This document shows, piece after piece, positions 1-9,491 of a stretch of 40,408 nucleotides of DNA. The stretch is from positions 1 through 40,408 of the forward strand of contig CAJWIK010000002.1 of the NCBI GenBank assembly GCA_913042105.1, read 5' to 3'. This DNA comes from an uncultured Gammaproteobacteria bacterium (GTDB lineage Bacteria; Pseudomonadota; Gammaproteobacteria; Magnimaribacterales; Magnimaribacteraceae). The number at the start of each line of letters is the position of its first letter. Within the stretch, counting starts at the first letter, position 1. The translations under genes were made by a program, and so were the position numbers. The notes under the pieces are model-generated. The model saw nothing but the letters and a program-made list of their open reading frames with translations, did not search any database and was not told the DNA's origin.

Positions 1-328
1 CCGATGTGGCTGATCATCCTCTCAGACCAGCTAAAGATCGTAGCCTTGGTAGGCCTTTACCCTACCAACAAGCTAATCTTACGCAGGCTCATCCAATAGT
101 GAGAGCAATAAATTGCCCCCTTTCCCCCTCAGGGCGTATGCGGTATTAATCAGAGTTTCCTCTGGCTATCCCCCGCTACTGGGTAGATTCCTACGCGTTA
201 CTCACCCGTTCGCCGCTCGTCAGCACCGGATTCAGCAAGCTGAATCTTTATGTCTGTTACCGCTCGACTTGCATGTTTAAAAGTTACCGCCAGCGTTCAA
301 TCTGAGCCATGATCAAACTCTTCAATTG
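1..328 (-). rRNA. rrs: 16S ribosomal RNA, 5' portion (partial; continues off the left edge)
   Basis: The reverse complement contains AGAGTTTGATCATGGCTCAG (27F site, ~303-322), then ATTGAACGCTGGCGG, CATGCAAGTCGAGCGG, and GACGAGCGGCGAACGGGTGAGTAACGCGTAGGAATCTACCC. The 5' end is approximate. Confidence 0.97.
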
Positions 329-340
329 AATTTTGAATTA

Positions 341-356
341 AGTGTCAAATGACACT
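341..356. other. Inverted repeat just upstream of the 16S 5' end
   Basis: AGTGTCA-AA-TGACACT perfect 7-bp inverted repeat, about 12 nt from the mature 16S 5' end. Confidence 0.6.
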
Positions 357-450
357 AAAGTCAGCTTTTAAATTATATAAATATAAAATAATTGCCAACT
401 TTTTAAAGTCAGCTTTTAAATTATATAAATATAAAATAATTGCCAACTTT
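356..450 (-). repeat. Perfect tandem duplication (period 48 bp, about two copies) carrying duplicated rrn promoter-like elements
   Basis: TAAAGTCAGCTTTTAAATTATATAAATATAAAATAATTGCCAACTTT occurs at 356-402 and again at 404-450. On the minus strand each copy reads TTGGCA-N15-TATAAT (-35 at 393-398 and 441-446; -10 at 372-377 and 420-425). Confidence 0.9.
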
Positions 451-458
451 GGTAAGTT

Positions 459-476
459 GCGCTTAATTATAAGCGC
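459..476 (-). other. Inverted repeat (hairpin) in the rrn leader, overlapping another TATAAT hexamer
   Basis: GCGCTTA-ATTA-TAAGCGC perfect 7-bp stem with 4-nt loop. The minus strand contains TATAAT inside it. Confidence 0.6.
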
Positions 477-536
477 CCACACGAATTACTTATTAAAACT
501 TTTAAAAAACTTCCCTTCGCGAACGAGGGGACGCGC

Positions 537-563
537 AGTATACATCAAATCATCTAGTTTCAA
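537..563 (-). promoter_or_regulatory. Putative rRNA P1-like promoter
   Basis: Minus strand TTGAAA (558-563) - N15 - TATACT (537-542), followed by GCGCGTCCCC, a GC-rich discriminator like that of gammaproteobacterial rrn P1 promoters. It lies upstream of 16S. Confidence 0.55.
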
Positions 564-578
564 AGAAGTATTTGTTCT

Positions 579-1769
579 TTAAAGAATAAATATCTTTGCC
601 ACCTTTTTTTTGCCTACTTGTATTAAGTTTGATGAACCTTTCTGAACTGTGGTTTTCGTATCAGAAACCTTTTCATTATTTAACTTTACTGCTCCTTGCT
701 GGATCATTCGTAAAGCTTCAGAAGTACTTGAAAGAAGCTTAGACTCCTTGATAATTCTTGTTAAAAGCTCAGAATCATTTTCAATATTTATATTTATCTC
801 TTCTATGTCTTGCGAAATATTTCCCTTTTGAAATCTATTAATAAAGTTTCCTTTTGAAACTTCTCCTAAACCTTGATGAAACCTTTCAACAATCTCTTCA
901 GCTAACAAAAATTTAATATCTCTAGGGTTTGTACCCTCATTTATATCATTCTTGAAAGCCAATATTTCTTTAGATGATCTAAAGCTTAATAAAGAGAAAT
1001 ACCTCCACATCAGATCATCTGAAATCGACATAAGTTTTCCAAACATATCATCAGGCTTATCCTCCAGAGCTATATAATTACCCAGAGATTTTGACATTTT
1101 CTTTACCCCATCCAAGCCCTCTAGCAAAGGTACGGTTAGTATTGATTGTTGTTTTTGACCGTAATGTTTCTGAACTTCCCTACCCAAAAGTAAGTTAAAT
1201 TTTTGATCGGTACCACCCATTTCAATATCGGCATTTAGTTTTACTGAATCATAGCCTTGTAAAATCGGGTATAAGAATTCATGGATGGATATAGGTTGTT
1301 GGGCTTTATACCGCTTTGAAAAATCGTCTCTTTCAAGCATTCTTGCTACGGTATAGGAAGATAACAATTTTATAAATTCTGAAGGATGTACCTCATTCAT
1401 CCACTCAGAATTATATCTAATTTCAGTTTTATCTGGATCTAGAATCTTAAAAACTTGTTGTTTGTAAGTTTCAGCATTCTGATTTAGTTGTTCTTCAGTT
1501 AGTACAGGCCTAGTTTCGTTTACACCCGAAGGATCACCTACTAGTCCGGTAAAATCGCCTATTAGAAAGATTACCTCGTGACCCAGATCTTGAAATATCT
1601 TCATTTTATTGAGAAGAACAGTATGACCCAAATGTAAGTCTGGAGAAGTCGGATCAAACCCAGCCTTTATTCTCAAAGTCTTTTTAGAGTCTATTTGCTC
1701 TAAGAAGGCTTCTTCTGGGATGATTTCTTCTGTTCCTCTTGTTAAAAGTTCTAAGCTCTCTTTACTCAT
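579..1769 (-). CDS. tyrS: Tyrosyl-tRNA synthetase
   Basis: 396-aa ORF with class I aaRS signatures ([13 protein letters not shown]), a C-terminal S4-like domain, and synteny with rrs/anmK as in other gammaproteobacteria. Confidence 0.97.
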   Translation of the reverse strand: MSKESLELLTRGTEEIIPEEAFLEQIDSKKTLRIKAGFDPTSPDLHLGHTVLLNKMKIFQDLGHEVIFLIGDFTGLVGDPSGVNETRPVLTEEQLNQNAETYKQQVFKILDPDKTEIRYNSEWMNEVHPSEFIKLLSSYTVARMLERDDFSKRYKAQQPISIHEFLYPILQGYDSVKLNADIEMGGTDQKFNLLLGREVQKHYGQKQQSILTVPLLEGLDGVKKMSKSLGNYIALEDKPDDMFGKLMSISDDLMWRYFSLLSFRSSKEILAFKNDINEGTNPRDIKFLLAEEIVERFHQGLGEVSKGNFINRFQKGNISQDIEEININIENDSELLTRIIKESKLLSSTSEALRMIQQGAVKLNNEKVSDTKTTVQKGSSNLIQVGKKKVAKIFIL

Positions 1770-1811
1770 TGTTGTCTATTATATGATCTTTTTGAGGTAT
1801 CATTCGACTTT

Positions 1812-3116
1812 ATGCTGGTTACAGAAATATTAACCATATTAAAAAACATCCCTATGAAGCATGTCTTAGCTATGATTTTAGGCTTTATCCTGCTTGCTTC
1901 AATCAGTATTTTAGGCAGTAAAGACTTCACTGAAGAGGATAAAATCTCTGAGCTTAGAAAGCCATTGAAGCTAAGTTCACTTTCTGAAGACTATCAAATT
2001 GAAATCCCATTTATAGAAAAAGAAGTTGTTATAAAAAGAAACGACTCTCTGTTTACTATTCTTGATAATCTGGGAGTAGTTAAAGAAAATATAATTAAAT
2101 TAATTAATAGTAAAAAAAGTGACCTGCTGTCAAAAATAGAGGTTGGAGACAAGATTAAGGCCTACATTAATGAATATGGTGAATTAGAAAAACTTATCTA
2201 CGTGGATAATATTAAGTCTGGTATCAAGGCTGAAAGGGTTAATAATTCTTATGTGATTTCCAGATATAAATCCAAAATTGAGAAGGTGAAGGTCTTTAAG
2301 CATGTCGTTATAAAAGACTCTATGTATATGTCGGGTCTTAGAGAAAATGTTCCTGACAGTGTATTAATGGATTTAGCCTACATTAACGGATGGGATATAG
2401 ATTTCACGCATGATATTCGTCCTGGTGATAGCTTTAGTATTGTCTATGAAGAGGTAATCATTGACGGTGAAAAGGTAATTGATGGAGATATTCTTATTTC
2501 TGAATTTAATAATAGAAATAAAAAGTTCATTGCAGTGAGGTATGATTTAGATAAACAAAATTCAGAGTATTTTAATCTTGAAGGGGAAAATGTTAAGAAG
2601 GCCTTTTTAAGATCTCCAGTAAAGCTGAGCTATATCAGTTCAAAATATAATCTCAAGAGAAGGCACCCCGTTCTGCATACAATCAGAGCTCACAGAGGGG
2701 TAGATTATGCCGCCAATAAGGGTTCTCCCATAAGAGCTACGGGAGATGGAACTGTTCTGTTCGCAGAATATAATGCTGGTTGTGGTAATGAAATCAAGAT
2801 AAAACATTCTGAAGATTACGTGACAAGATATTGTCATTTAGATAGGTTTAGTGCCAGAACAAAAGTAGGAAGAAAAATAAAACAAGGCCAAACTATTGGC
2901 TATGTAGGCAGTACTGGTCTTGCAACTGGACCTCACTTGCATTATGAATTTCATGTAAATGGTAAACATACAGATCCGCTAAAGGTTAAGTTTCCTAATG
3001 CATCTCCAATCAGGTCTTCTGAGCTAACGGCTTATAAAGAAAAATCATCAGATCTAATTAATGAATTACAAAAGTATCAATATCTGATCGACCAAAGAGA
3101 ATTCTATGGAGGATAA
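1812..3116 (+). CDS. mepM: M23-family murein DD-endopeptidase (MepM-like), membrane anchored
   Basis: N-terminal hydrophobic segment. C-terminal LytM/M23 motifs HRGVDYAANKGSPI..., HLDRFS, GLATGPHLHYEF. Adjacent to anmK and tyrS. Confidence 0.92.
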   Translation: MLVTEILTILKNIPMKHVLAMILGFILLASISILGSKDFTEEDKISELRKPLKLSSLSEDYQIEIPFIEKEVVIKRNDSLFTILDNLGVVKENIIKLINSKKSDLLSKIEVGDKIKAYINEYGELEKLIYVDNIKSGIKAERVNNSYVISRYKSKIEKVKVFKHVVIKDSMYMSGLRENVPDSVLMDLAYINGWDIDFTHDIRPGDSFSIVYEEVIIDGEKVIDGDILISEFNNRNKKFIAVRYDLDKQNSEYFNLEGENVKKAFLRSPVKLSYISSKYNLKRRHPVLHTIRAHRGVDYAANKGSPIRATGDGTVLFAEYNAGCGNEIKIKHSEDYVTRYCHLDRFSARTKVGRKIKQGQTIGYVGSTGLATGPHLHYEFHVNGKHTDPLKVKFPNASPIRSSELTAYKEKSSDLINELQKYQYLIDQREFYGG

Positions 3117-4215
3117 TATCTTCATAGGTCTAATGACAGGGACAAGCGCAGACTCACTAGATTGCGCTGCTATTAATTGCAAAGGAGAAGAAATAGAAAT
3201 TCTGGGGCTGCGAAACTTTGATATCCCTAAACATTTAAAAAAAGAAATTTTAGAACTCTCCATTAGATCAGAAATAAATGAATCATCATTATCACTTCTT
3301 GATAGAGAGCTTGGAGAGTTTTTTTGCGATAGCATTAACGCCTTCTTAACTCTTATATCCATAGATGCAAGTAGAGTAGAAGCCATCGGGTCGCATGGCC
3401 AAACTATAAAACATGAACCTAAGTCTCGAAATCCTTTCTCGCTTCAAATTGGTGATCCACAACTTGTAAGTGATAATCTTGGTATTACAACTATAGGTCA
3501 TTTTAGAAATGATGATATAGCAGCAGGAGGGCAAGGCGCTCCCTTGTCACCAGTGTTTCATAATGAGGTTTTTAATAATCATAAAGAAAACAGAATAATC
3601 ATAAATATTGGAGGTATAACTAATATATCTTTATTGGGTGATGATAAATTAATAGGGTTTGATACTGGTCCAGGAAACTGCCTTATGGACTCATGGAATA
3701 GAAAAAATGGAAAAGGAGACTATGATCAGGATGGAAAATGGGCCAAATCTGGCAATGTAATACAAAGCCTTCTTGATAATATGATGAACGATAATTATTT
3801 TTTATTAGATTATCCCAAAAGCACAGGTCCTGATTATTTCAGTTTAACTTGGTTAGAGATGCATCTAAAAAATATCAATAAAGAACTAGAACCTAAAGAT
3901 GTACAGGCTACTCTGGCTGAGATGACTGCCCAAAGTCTTTTAAATTCTTTAAGTAAATTAAATGTAATTGAAGATGAGATATATTTTTGCGGAGGTGGTG
4001 TTCACAATAAATATCTCCTTGAGAGAATCTCTAGAGGACTCAATAAAAAGTGTAAGACAACTCAAGAAATAGGCGTTGATCCAGATTATTTAGAAGCAAT
4101 ATGCTTTGCTTGGCTCGCCAAGAAAAGATTAGATGAAGTAAAATTTGATTTAGAGGATATTACGGGCAGTAAAGGTGCAGTTTATCTTGGAAGAATATTT
4201 TCTCCGTCTATATAG
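3106..4215 (+). CDS. anmK: Anhydro-N-acetylmuramic acid kinase
   Basis: [45 protein letters not shown] motifs. Start overlaps the mepM stop. Confidence 0.96.
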   Translation: MEDNIFIGLMTGTSADSLDCAAINCKGEEIEILGLRNFDIPKHLKKEILELSIRSEINESSLSLLDRELGEFFCDSINAFLTLISIDASRVEAIGSHGQTIKHEPKSRNPFSLQIGDPQLVSDNLGITTIGHFRNDDIAAGGQGAPLSPVFHNEVFNNHKENRIIINIGGITNISLLGDDKLIGFDTGPGNCLMDSWNRKNGKGDYDQDGKWAKSGNVIQSLLDNMMNDNYFLLDYPKSTGPDYFSLTWLEMHLKNINKELEPKDVQATLAEMTAQSLLNSLSKLNVIEDEIYFCGGGVHNKYLLERISRGLNKKCKTTQEIGVDPDYLEAICFAWLAKKRLDEVKFDLEDITGSKGAVYLGRIFSPSI

Positions 4216-4558
4216 AGAAAGACTCTCCACATCCACAAGTAGTGGTAGCATTTGGATTAGATATAATAAACTTGGATCCAGTTAAGTCCTCAACATAGTC
4301 TACTGTAGACCCTTGAAGGTACTGGAGGCTCAATGAGTCAATTACTAGGTTAGCTCCTTCCTTTTCAATACATGTATCATCTTCATCGACGATATTATCA
4401 AAAGAAAATCCATACTGAAAACCTGAGCAGCCACCACCTGTTACATAAACTCTCAGATTCAAAGTATCATTATTTGATTCAATGTCTTTTAAAGACAGTA
4501 TTTTATGTACAGCTCCATTAGTGAGTTGCATTAATGAAGGGGTATAAGTTTCAACCAT
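4208..4558 (-). CDS. erpA: Iron-sulfur cluster insertion protein ErpA (A-type carrier)
   Basis: [20 protein letters not shown] and C-terminal CGCGESFSI, the three conserved cysteines of A-type carriers. Confidence 0.95.
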   Translation of the reverse strand: MVETYTPSLMQLTNGAVHKILSLKDIESNNDTLNLRVYVTGGGCSGFQYGFSFDNIVDEDDTCIEKEGANLVIDSLSLQYLQGSTVDYVEDLTGSKFIISNPNATTTCGCGESFSI

Positions 4559-5558
4559 TAGTAAGGCCTTTCATTTGATTATGTCCACACATTAAATTGT
4601 AACATTCGATTGCCTGTCCAGCAGCACCCTTAACTAAATTATCTATTGAAGAAATAATTACAAGCTGATTAGAGATAGCAGAAGGATAAACTCCTATCTG
4701 ACATTTATTTGTAAAAGCTACTTTGGCAGTCTCAGGGACTTGATCAATATCCATTAAGATAATATTCGGTGAGTCCTTATAAAAATTTTTATAGATTTCT
4801 AAAATATTTTGCTCAGGTAGTTTTGTAAAATTTACATACATGGTTGCATAAATCCCTCGCATAGCAGGTATCAAATGAGGCAAAAAATTTAATGCTAAAG
4901 GTTCACCATAAATTTCTTCTAATATCTGGCTAATTTCAGGAAGGTGTCTATGCCCAGAAGTCGCGTAAGCATAAAAATTTTCTTCGATGTATTCTTTTAA
5001 TCCGCTTTCTACCGTACTTCTTCCAGCTCCGCTAATTCCTGACTTAGCATCTATAGTGATTGATTCGATATTGTTATCTAGCTTCATCAGTGGCATGAGG
5101 CCTAATATAGAAGCCGAAGGATAGCAACCTGGAACAGCAACAAGATTACTTGTTTTGATCAGTTCAGAGTTGAGTTCGGTCAGTCCATATATAGAGCTTG
5201 ATAGATTATCTAAATCTTTATGCTCACTTTTGTACCAGTCTCTCCAGATCTTACTATCCTTCAGTCTAAAGTCAGCGGAAAGGTCTATAACCTTTATATT
5301 TTTTTCAAGAAAAGAGTTAGCTCTATTCATTGAAACTCCGTGCGGTGTAGCAAAAAACACAACATCGCAATCAAAGAAAATATCATCTTCAGGATCTACA
5401 AAAAAGAGTTCCGTGTTCTCCACAATCTCTGACGTTCTCTTCCCTCTAAGCTCCCTAGAACTTACCGCCAAAATACTAGTATCCTCACGGACGCTTAGAT
5501 ACCTGATGAGTTCTTCACCAGCGAATCCTGAACCACCTATTATTCCAACGTTTTTCAT
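4551..5558 (-). CDS. argC: N-acetyl-gamma-glutamyl-phosphate reductase
   Basis: [46 protein letters not shown] motifs. Confidence 0.96.
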   Translation of the reverse strand: MKNVGIIGGSGFAGEELIRYLSVREDTSILAVSSRELRGKRTSEIVENTELFFVDPEDDIFFDCDVVFFATPHGVSMNRANSFLEKNIKVIDLSADFRLKDSKIWRDWYKSEHKDLDNLSSSIYGLTELNSELIKTSNLVAVPGCYPSASILGLMPLMKLDNNIESITIDAKSGISGAGRSTVESGLKEYIEENFYAYATSGHRHLPEISQILEEIYGEPLALNFLPHLIPAMRGIYATMYVNFTKLPEQNILEIYKNFYKDSPNIILMDIDQVPETAKVAFTNKCQIGVYPSAISNQLVIISSIDNLVKGAAGQAIECYNLMCGHNQMKGLTNG

Positions 5559-5623
5559 TATGTTTTAATTTTGACTATTTGAGGGCGAAGGATTATATAT
5601 TTTTGCGAAAACACTATCTAGCC

Positions 5624-6064
5624 CTAGTTCTTTAAATAGACATTTAGCAGTAAACGCTCCCACGAGGATATGTTACCTAACAGCAAACCCCTTGAAGCAA
5701 AGGATTCTGATTCCTTAAGCAGGCCTTGTTTGTATCTCAAGTGTGCAATTCTCAAGTAGAGAGCACCTTCACTTTTTGTAAGCCTAAATGCTCTTTCTAA
5801 TTCAGAATTGGCTTTTGTATAATTTTCTTTTTTTAAAAAATCGTCAGCCCCAAGAATAATTCTTTGAATAGAAGGATTTAAAGCATTAATTTTCATGATT
5901 TCTGCCTCCAAAAATTCTTCATTAGCTATTAATAATTCAACTGTTCGTGAAAAATCATTTACGGGAACTGCATAAAGAGAAGCATCTCTTGTGTTTTGGT
6001 TAGCCACACATGAGTATAGAAATATCGAAATGACAATAACGATATTTAACTTTAATAAATTCAA
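5624..6064 (-). CDS. TPR-type lipoprotein; candidate LpoP-like activator of PBP1b
   Basis: Signal peptide with lipobox (FLYSC), TPR-like helices (TKANSELERAFRLTKSEGALYLRIAHLRYKQG...), start codon overlaps the PBP1b stop (6061-6064). Confidence 0.7.
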   Translation of the reverse strand: MNLLKLNIVIVISIFLYSCVANQNTRDASLYAVPVNDFSRTVELLIANEEFLEAEIMKINALNPSIQRIILGADDFLKKENYTKANSELERAFRLTKSEGALYLRIAHLRYKQGLLKESESFASRGLLLGNISSWERLLLNVYLKN

Positions 6065-8358
6065 CCTTGACCTCCCTCAAAAGCTTGCTTGAGTTTGTCC
6101 AATAAACCTTCATCGGAATTCTCAATTCTATTTGAACATGTTCTTCTGACAGATGGGATTAAATTTGGTTCAGTGCCCTCTATAAATGGCACAAGCAAAG
6201 AATCCTTACATTTTTTACCACTCAAAAGACCATCATTCATATCAGTCCAAAGATAATTTATACGCGGTAAGGAAGTTTTAACCTTAGAAATTGGTTTTGT
6301 CTCATCAATAAAATTTTTCCATACCTGAAATGCACCTGTTCTGCCTGTTAAAGGGGTTGTTCGGTTATCATCAAAACCTAACCAAACTAAGACAAGTATC
6401 TCTCCGGCAAAGCCTACGAACCAACTATCACGCTGATCATCCGAAGTACCTGTTTTCCCTCCAGCATTCCAAGACCGAATGTCTTCAGACGAGTAACCCC
6501 TCGCAGTTCCTCTTTCAAAGGTTTGTTGCATTGCAAACTTTAATAAAGCCACAGGCTCAGGCCTGATTCTTTGTTCAATGCTATAAGGGTAAGAAAACTC
6601 GATTTCTCCTTTTGTATCCTTGATCTCTCTTATAGACCTTAAAGGAGTATAGAAACCATCTGCAGCTATTGTCTGATAAGCCTGAATGGCTTGATAGGGT
6701 GATAACTCAAAAGAACCTATAAATAATGATGGATAGTTTTGAAATTGTTTATCAATTCCTAACTTAGAGAACATATCTTCTACAGCTTCAAAACCAACAT
6801 CTAAACCCAGTCTTGCAGAAGCTATGTTATAAGATTGCCACAATGCAACATGGAGAGGGATTTTTCCGTGAAACTTCTTATCAAAATTATCAGGCTCCCA
6901 GATTTCTCCCCCACTTCGGATACTGAGCTTAGAATCATCTAGCATAGTGGTGAGGTTATATTTTTTATACTGATCTAAAGCGGTAAGATAAATAAATGGT
7001 TTGACCAGCGAACCTATAGGTCTGATGGCATTTATTGATCTATTAAATCCATATGCTGAAGGCGCAGTACTTCCAACTACCGCCTTAACCTCACCATTAG
7101 ATACATCAACCGCGATAGCAGCACCTTCAATATCTGATAATTTCTTGCCATATTTCTTTATAAGCTGAGCCTTTGTTTTAATAATACTTTTTTCAAGTGC
7201 GTCTTGAAGAATTGGATCAACATTAGTTTCTATGGACAACCCCTTTGTCCTTAAGTCCTTTTCATTAAAGTTTTCTTGCAATTCGATCCTCACAAGGTCA
7301 TGGAAGGCGGGGTATTTAGTTTCCGTCCTGTAATTTGGTCGTGCCACTCCCAATTCTTTTGTTTTTAGTTGTGCAAGCTCAGAGTCAGAAATCTTAAAGT
7401 TTCTATTCAGAACAGTTAGAACCAAATTTCTTCTTTGTGTTGCATTGCCAGGGTTACGTCTTGGGTTGTATAAAGAAGGTCCTTTCAACATCCCAACGAG
7501 GAGTGCTATTTGATCTATTTCAAGATTTTTTATTGAAGTACCAAAAAAATGTTGTGCTCCCATGCCAAATCCATGTATTGCCCGCTTTCCTGATTGAGCT
7601 AAAAAGACGTCATTTATGTAAGCTAATAAGATTTCTTCTTTTGAATAATGAAATTCAATCAGCAGAGAAGCAACTGCCTCCATTACTTTTCTTCTAATCG
7701 TTTGAGCCGAAGTAAAGAAAAGACTTTTGGCCAGTTGCTGAGTGATAGTACTGCCGCCTTGCTCAACCTCACCCGCCTGTATATTTTTCAAGAAGGCTCT
7801 TGAAATGGACCTTAGAGATACTCCATAGTGATTGAAGAAATTCTGGTCCTCTACTGCAAGTATTGTTTCTATAAGCGTTTGAGGCACTTCCGGCCAATCT
7901 AATAAGACTCTATCTTCCATATGAGCTGGATACATACCACCTATAACTATAGGTTCGAGCTTAATAAGATCTTCAGATATACCTAACTGATTTTTAATAC
8001 TCTTAACTTTTGATTCCTCAAAAGTAATGTCAAATATCCCTGATCGCTGATTCTTGTATCCTCTTAAAAATATTATTAGCTTATCTCTAGAAAAACTAAA
8101 TTGTCCTGATTTTTCAGGCCGTTTAACTTTCTGATAAGAAAGCATTTCAAGTTCTTTAATTAAGTTATCTTTATTTACCTCTATGCTTTCTGCTAACTCC
8201 AAAGGCCTAGAGTAAAGTTTCGCAGGAACAGTCCATAGAACTCCATCTAATTTTGAGGTTACTCGGTAATCAATAACAGCTATCAGTGCAGCTGAAAAAA
8301 TTAGCGTAGCTAAAGCAATCAGCCCAAAAACAATACCTATAGAAAGCTTAAATTTCAT
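6061..8358 (-). CDS. mrcB: Bifunctional penicillin-binding protein 1B (glycosyltransferase/transpeptidase)
   Basis: GT51 motif EDQNFFNHYGVSLRSISRAF, GGSTITQQLAKSLFF. Transpeptidase SLVKPF, SYN and GGKTGTSDD motifs. UB2H-like N-terminal region (SRPLELAESIEV). Confidence 0.95.
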   Translation of the reverse strand: MKFKLSIGIVFGLIALATLIFSAALIAVIDYRVTSKLDGVLWTVPAKLYSRPLELAESIEVNKDNLIKELEMLSYQKVKRPEKSGQFSFSRDKLIIFLRGYKNQRSGIFDITFEESKVKSIKNQLGISEDLIKLEPIVIGGMYPAHMEDRVLLDWPEVPQTLIETILAVEDQNFFNHYGVSLRSISRAFLKNIQAGEVEQGGSTITQQLAKSLFFTSAQTIRRKVMEAVASLLIEFHYSKEEILLAYINDVFLAQSGKRAIHGFGMGAQHFFGTSIKNLEIDQIALLVGMLKGPSLYNPRRNPGNATQRRNLVLTVLNRNFKISDSELAQLKTKELGVARPNYRTETKYPAFHDLVRIELQENFNEKDLRTKGLSIETNVDPILQDALEKSIIKTKAQLIKKYGKKLSDIEGAAIAVDVSNGEVKAVVGSTAPSAYGFNRSINAIRPIGSLVKPFIYLTALDQYKKYNLTTMLDDSKLSIRSGGEIWEPDNFDKKFHGKIPLHVALWQSYNIASARLGLDVGFEAVEDMFSKLGIDKQFQNYPSLFIGSFELSPYQAIQAYQTIAADGFYTPLRSIREIKDTKGEIEFSYPYSIEQRIRPEPVALLKFAMQQTFERGTARGYSSEDIRSWNAGGKTGTSDDQRDSWFVGFAGEILVLVWLGFDDNRTTPLTGRTGAFQVWKNFIDETKPISKVKTSLPRINYLWTDMNDGLLSGKKCKDSLLVPFIEGTEPNLIPSVRRTCSNRIENSDEGLLDKLKQAFEGGQG

Positions 8359-8424
8359 TTATTGCTTGATAAGTTGGTACATTTCGAACAGTCTACGTTT
8401 TTTTAAAAATAATTGGGTAATAAA

Positions 8425-9432
8425 ATGAATTACGATATATGTTCTTTGGGCAGCGCCTTAGTCGATGTAACTTTTCAAATTGATGATGAATTTTCAAAAA
8501 AAATTGAGGGTCAAGGCATTCCAAAAGGTGCAATGACCTTAATAGATAAAGATGACCAAAATGGTTTAATTGAAGCACTTACTGCATTAGGCAAGTCGGC
8601 AGAAAAAGCATGCGGTGGATCTAGTACAAATTCAGTAGTTGCAGCCTCTCTCTTTGGTTCTACATGTTATATGACTTGTATAGTTGGAGACGACGAGAAC
8701 GGTAGATTTTATCTTGAAGATTTATCATTAAATGATGTAAATCATTCGTCTTCACTTATAGAATCTGAAATTCCTTCAGGACAATGTCTTGTAATGATAT
8801 CGGAAGATGCAGAAAGAACAATGTGCACTAATCTTGGTATCAATTCAGAATTTTCAATTGATAATGTTGACGAAGAGGTAATAAAAAACTCAAAATTTCT
8901 TTTTTTAGAAGGTTATCTAATCGCCTCTCCAGGAGGATTTGAATCATATAAAAAAGCTATAAATCTTGCAAAAGTTCATGACACTAAGGTAGCTATTTCT
9001 TTATCTGATCCTTTCATAGTAAGTTCCTTTAAAGAACAAATAAAAGAACTCATAAATATAAAGTGTGATCTTATTTTCTGTAATGAAGATGAAGCCAAGG
9101 AATTTGCGGAGTCTAACGAAGAAGAAGAAATATTTGGCTATTTCAAAAAATACACAGACAATCTACTCGTAACTAAAGGACCAAAAGGCTGCACAGGCTA
9201 TGACCAAAATGGTCAAATTAATGTTTCAGGCATAGAAGTAAATGCGATAGATACGAATGGAGCTGGAGATATGTTTGCAGGAGCCGTTCTCAACGGTATC
9301 AATGAATCTAAAACTCTTGAAGAATCTGCGCACTTTGGCTGCTTTGCGGCCTCTAAAACTGTACAAAATTCTGGCCCTAGGCTTGCTAAAGAGGAGTATC
9401 TAGAAATTAAAGAAACTTTTTCTAGCAATTAA
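8425..9432 (+). CDS. PfkB-family carbohydrate/adenosine kinase
   Basis: ACGGSSTNSVVAASLFG and DTNGAGDMFAGAVL signatures. The ATG at 8425 is preferred over the TTG at 8413 in the ORF track. Confidence 0.92.
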   Translation: MNYDICSLGSALVDVTFQIDDEFSKKIEGQGIPKGAMTLIDKDDQNGLIEALTALGKSAEKACGGSSTNSVVAASLFGSTCYMTCIVGDDENGRFYLEDLSLNDVNHSSSLIESEIPSGQCLVMISEDAERTMCTNLGINSEFSIDNVDEEVIKNSKFLFLEGYLIASPGGFESYKKAINLAKVHDTKVAISLSDPFIVSSFKEQIKELINIKCDLIFCNEDEAKEFAESNEEEEIFGYFKKYTDNLLVTKGPKGCTGYDQNGQINVSGIEVNAIDTNGAGDMFAGAVLNGINESKTLEESAHFGCFAASKTVQNSGPRLAKEEYLEIKETFSSN

Positions 9433-9491
9433 AAAAGTATTCTGCTAAATTGCTGCGCCTTCAAGGTCAAACAATATAAAAATTACTCAAA

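Noticed and set aside
349-582. 77-aa ORF on plus strand containing the repeated peptide LKSAFKLYKYKIIANF
   Set aside because: It lies entirely over the rrn promoter/leader duplication. The peptide repeat simply reflects the 48-bp DNA repeat (a multiple of 3).
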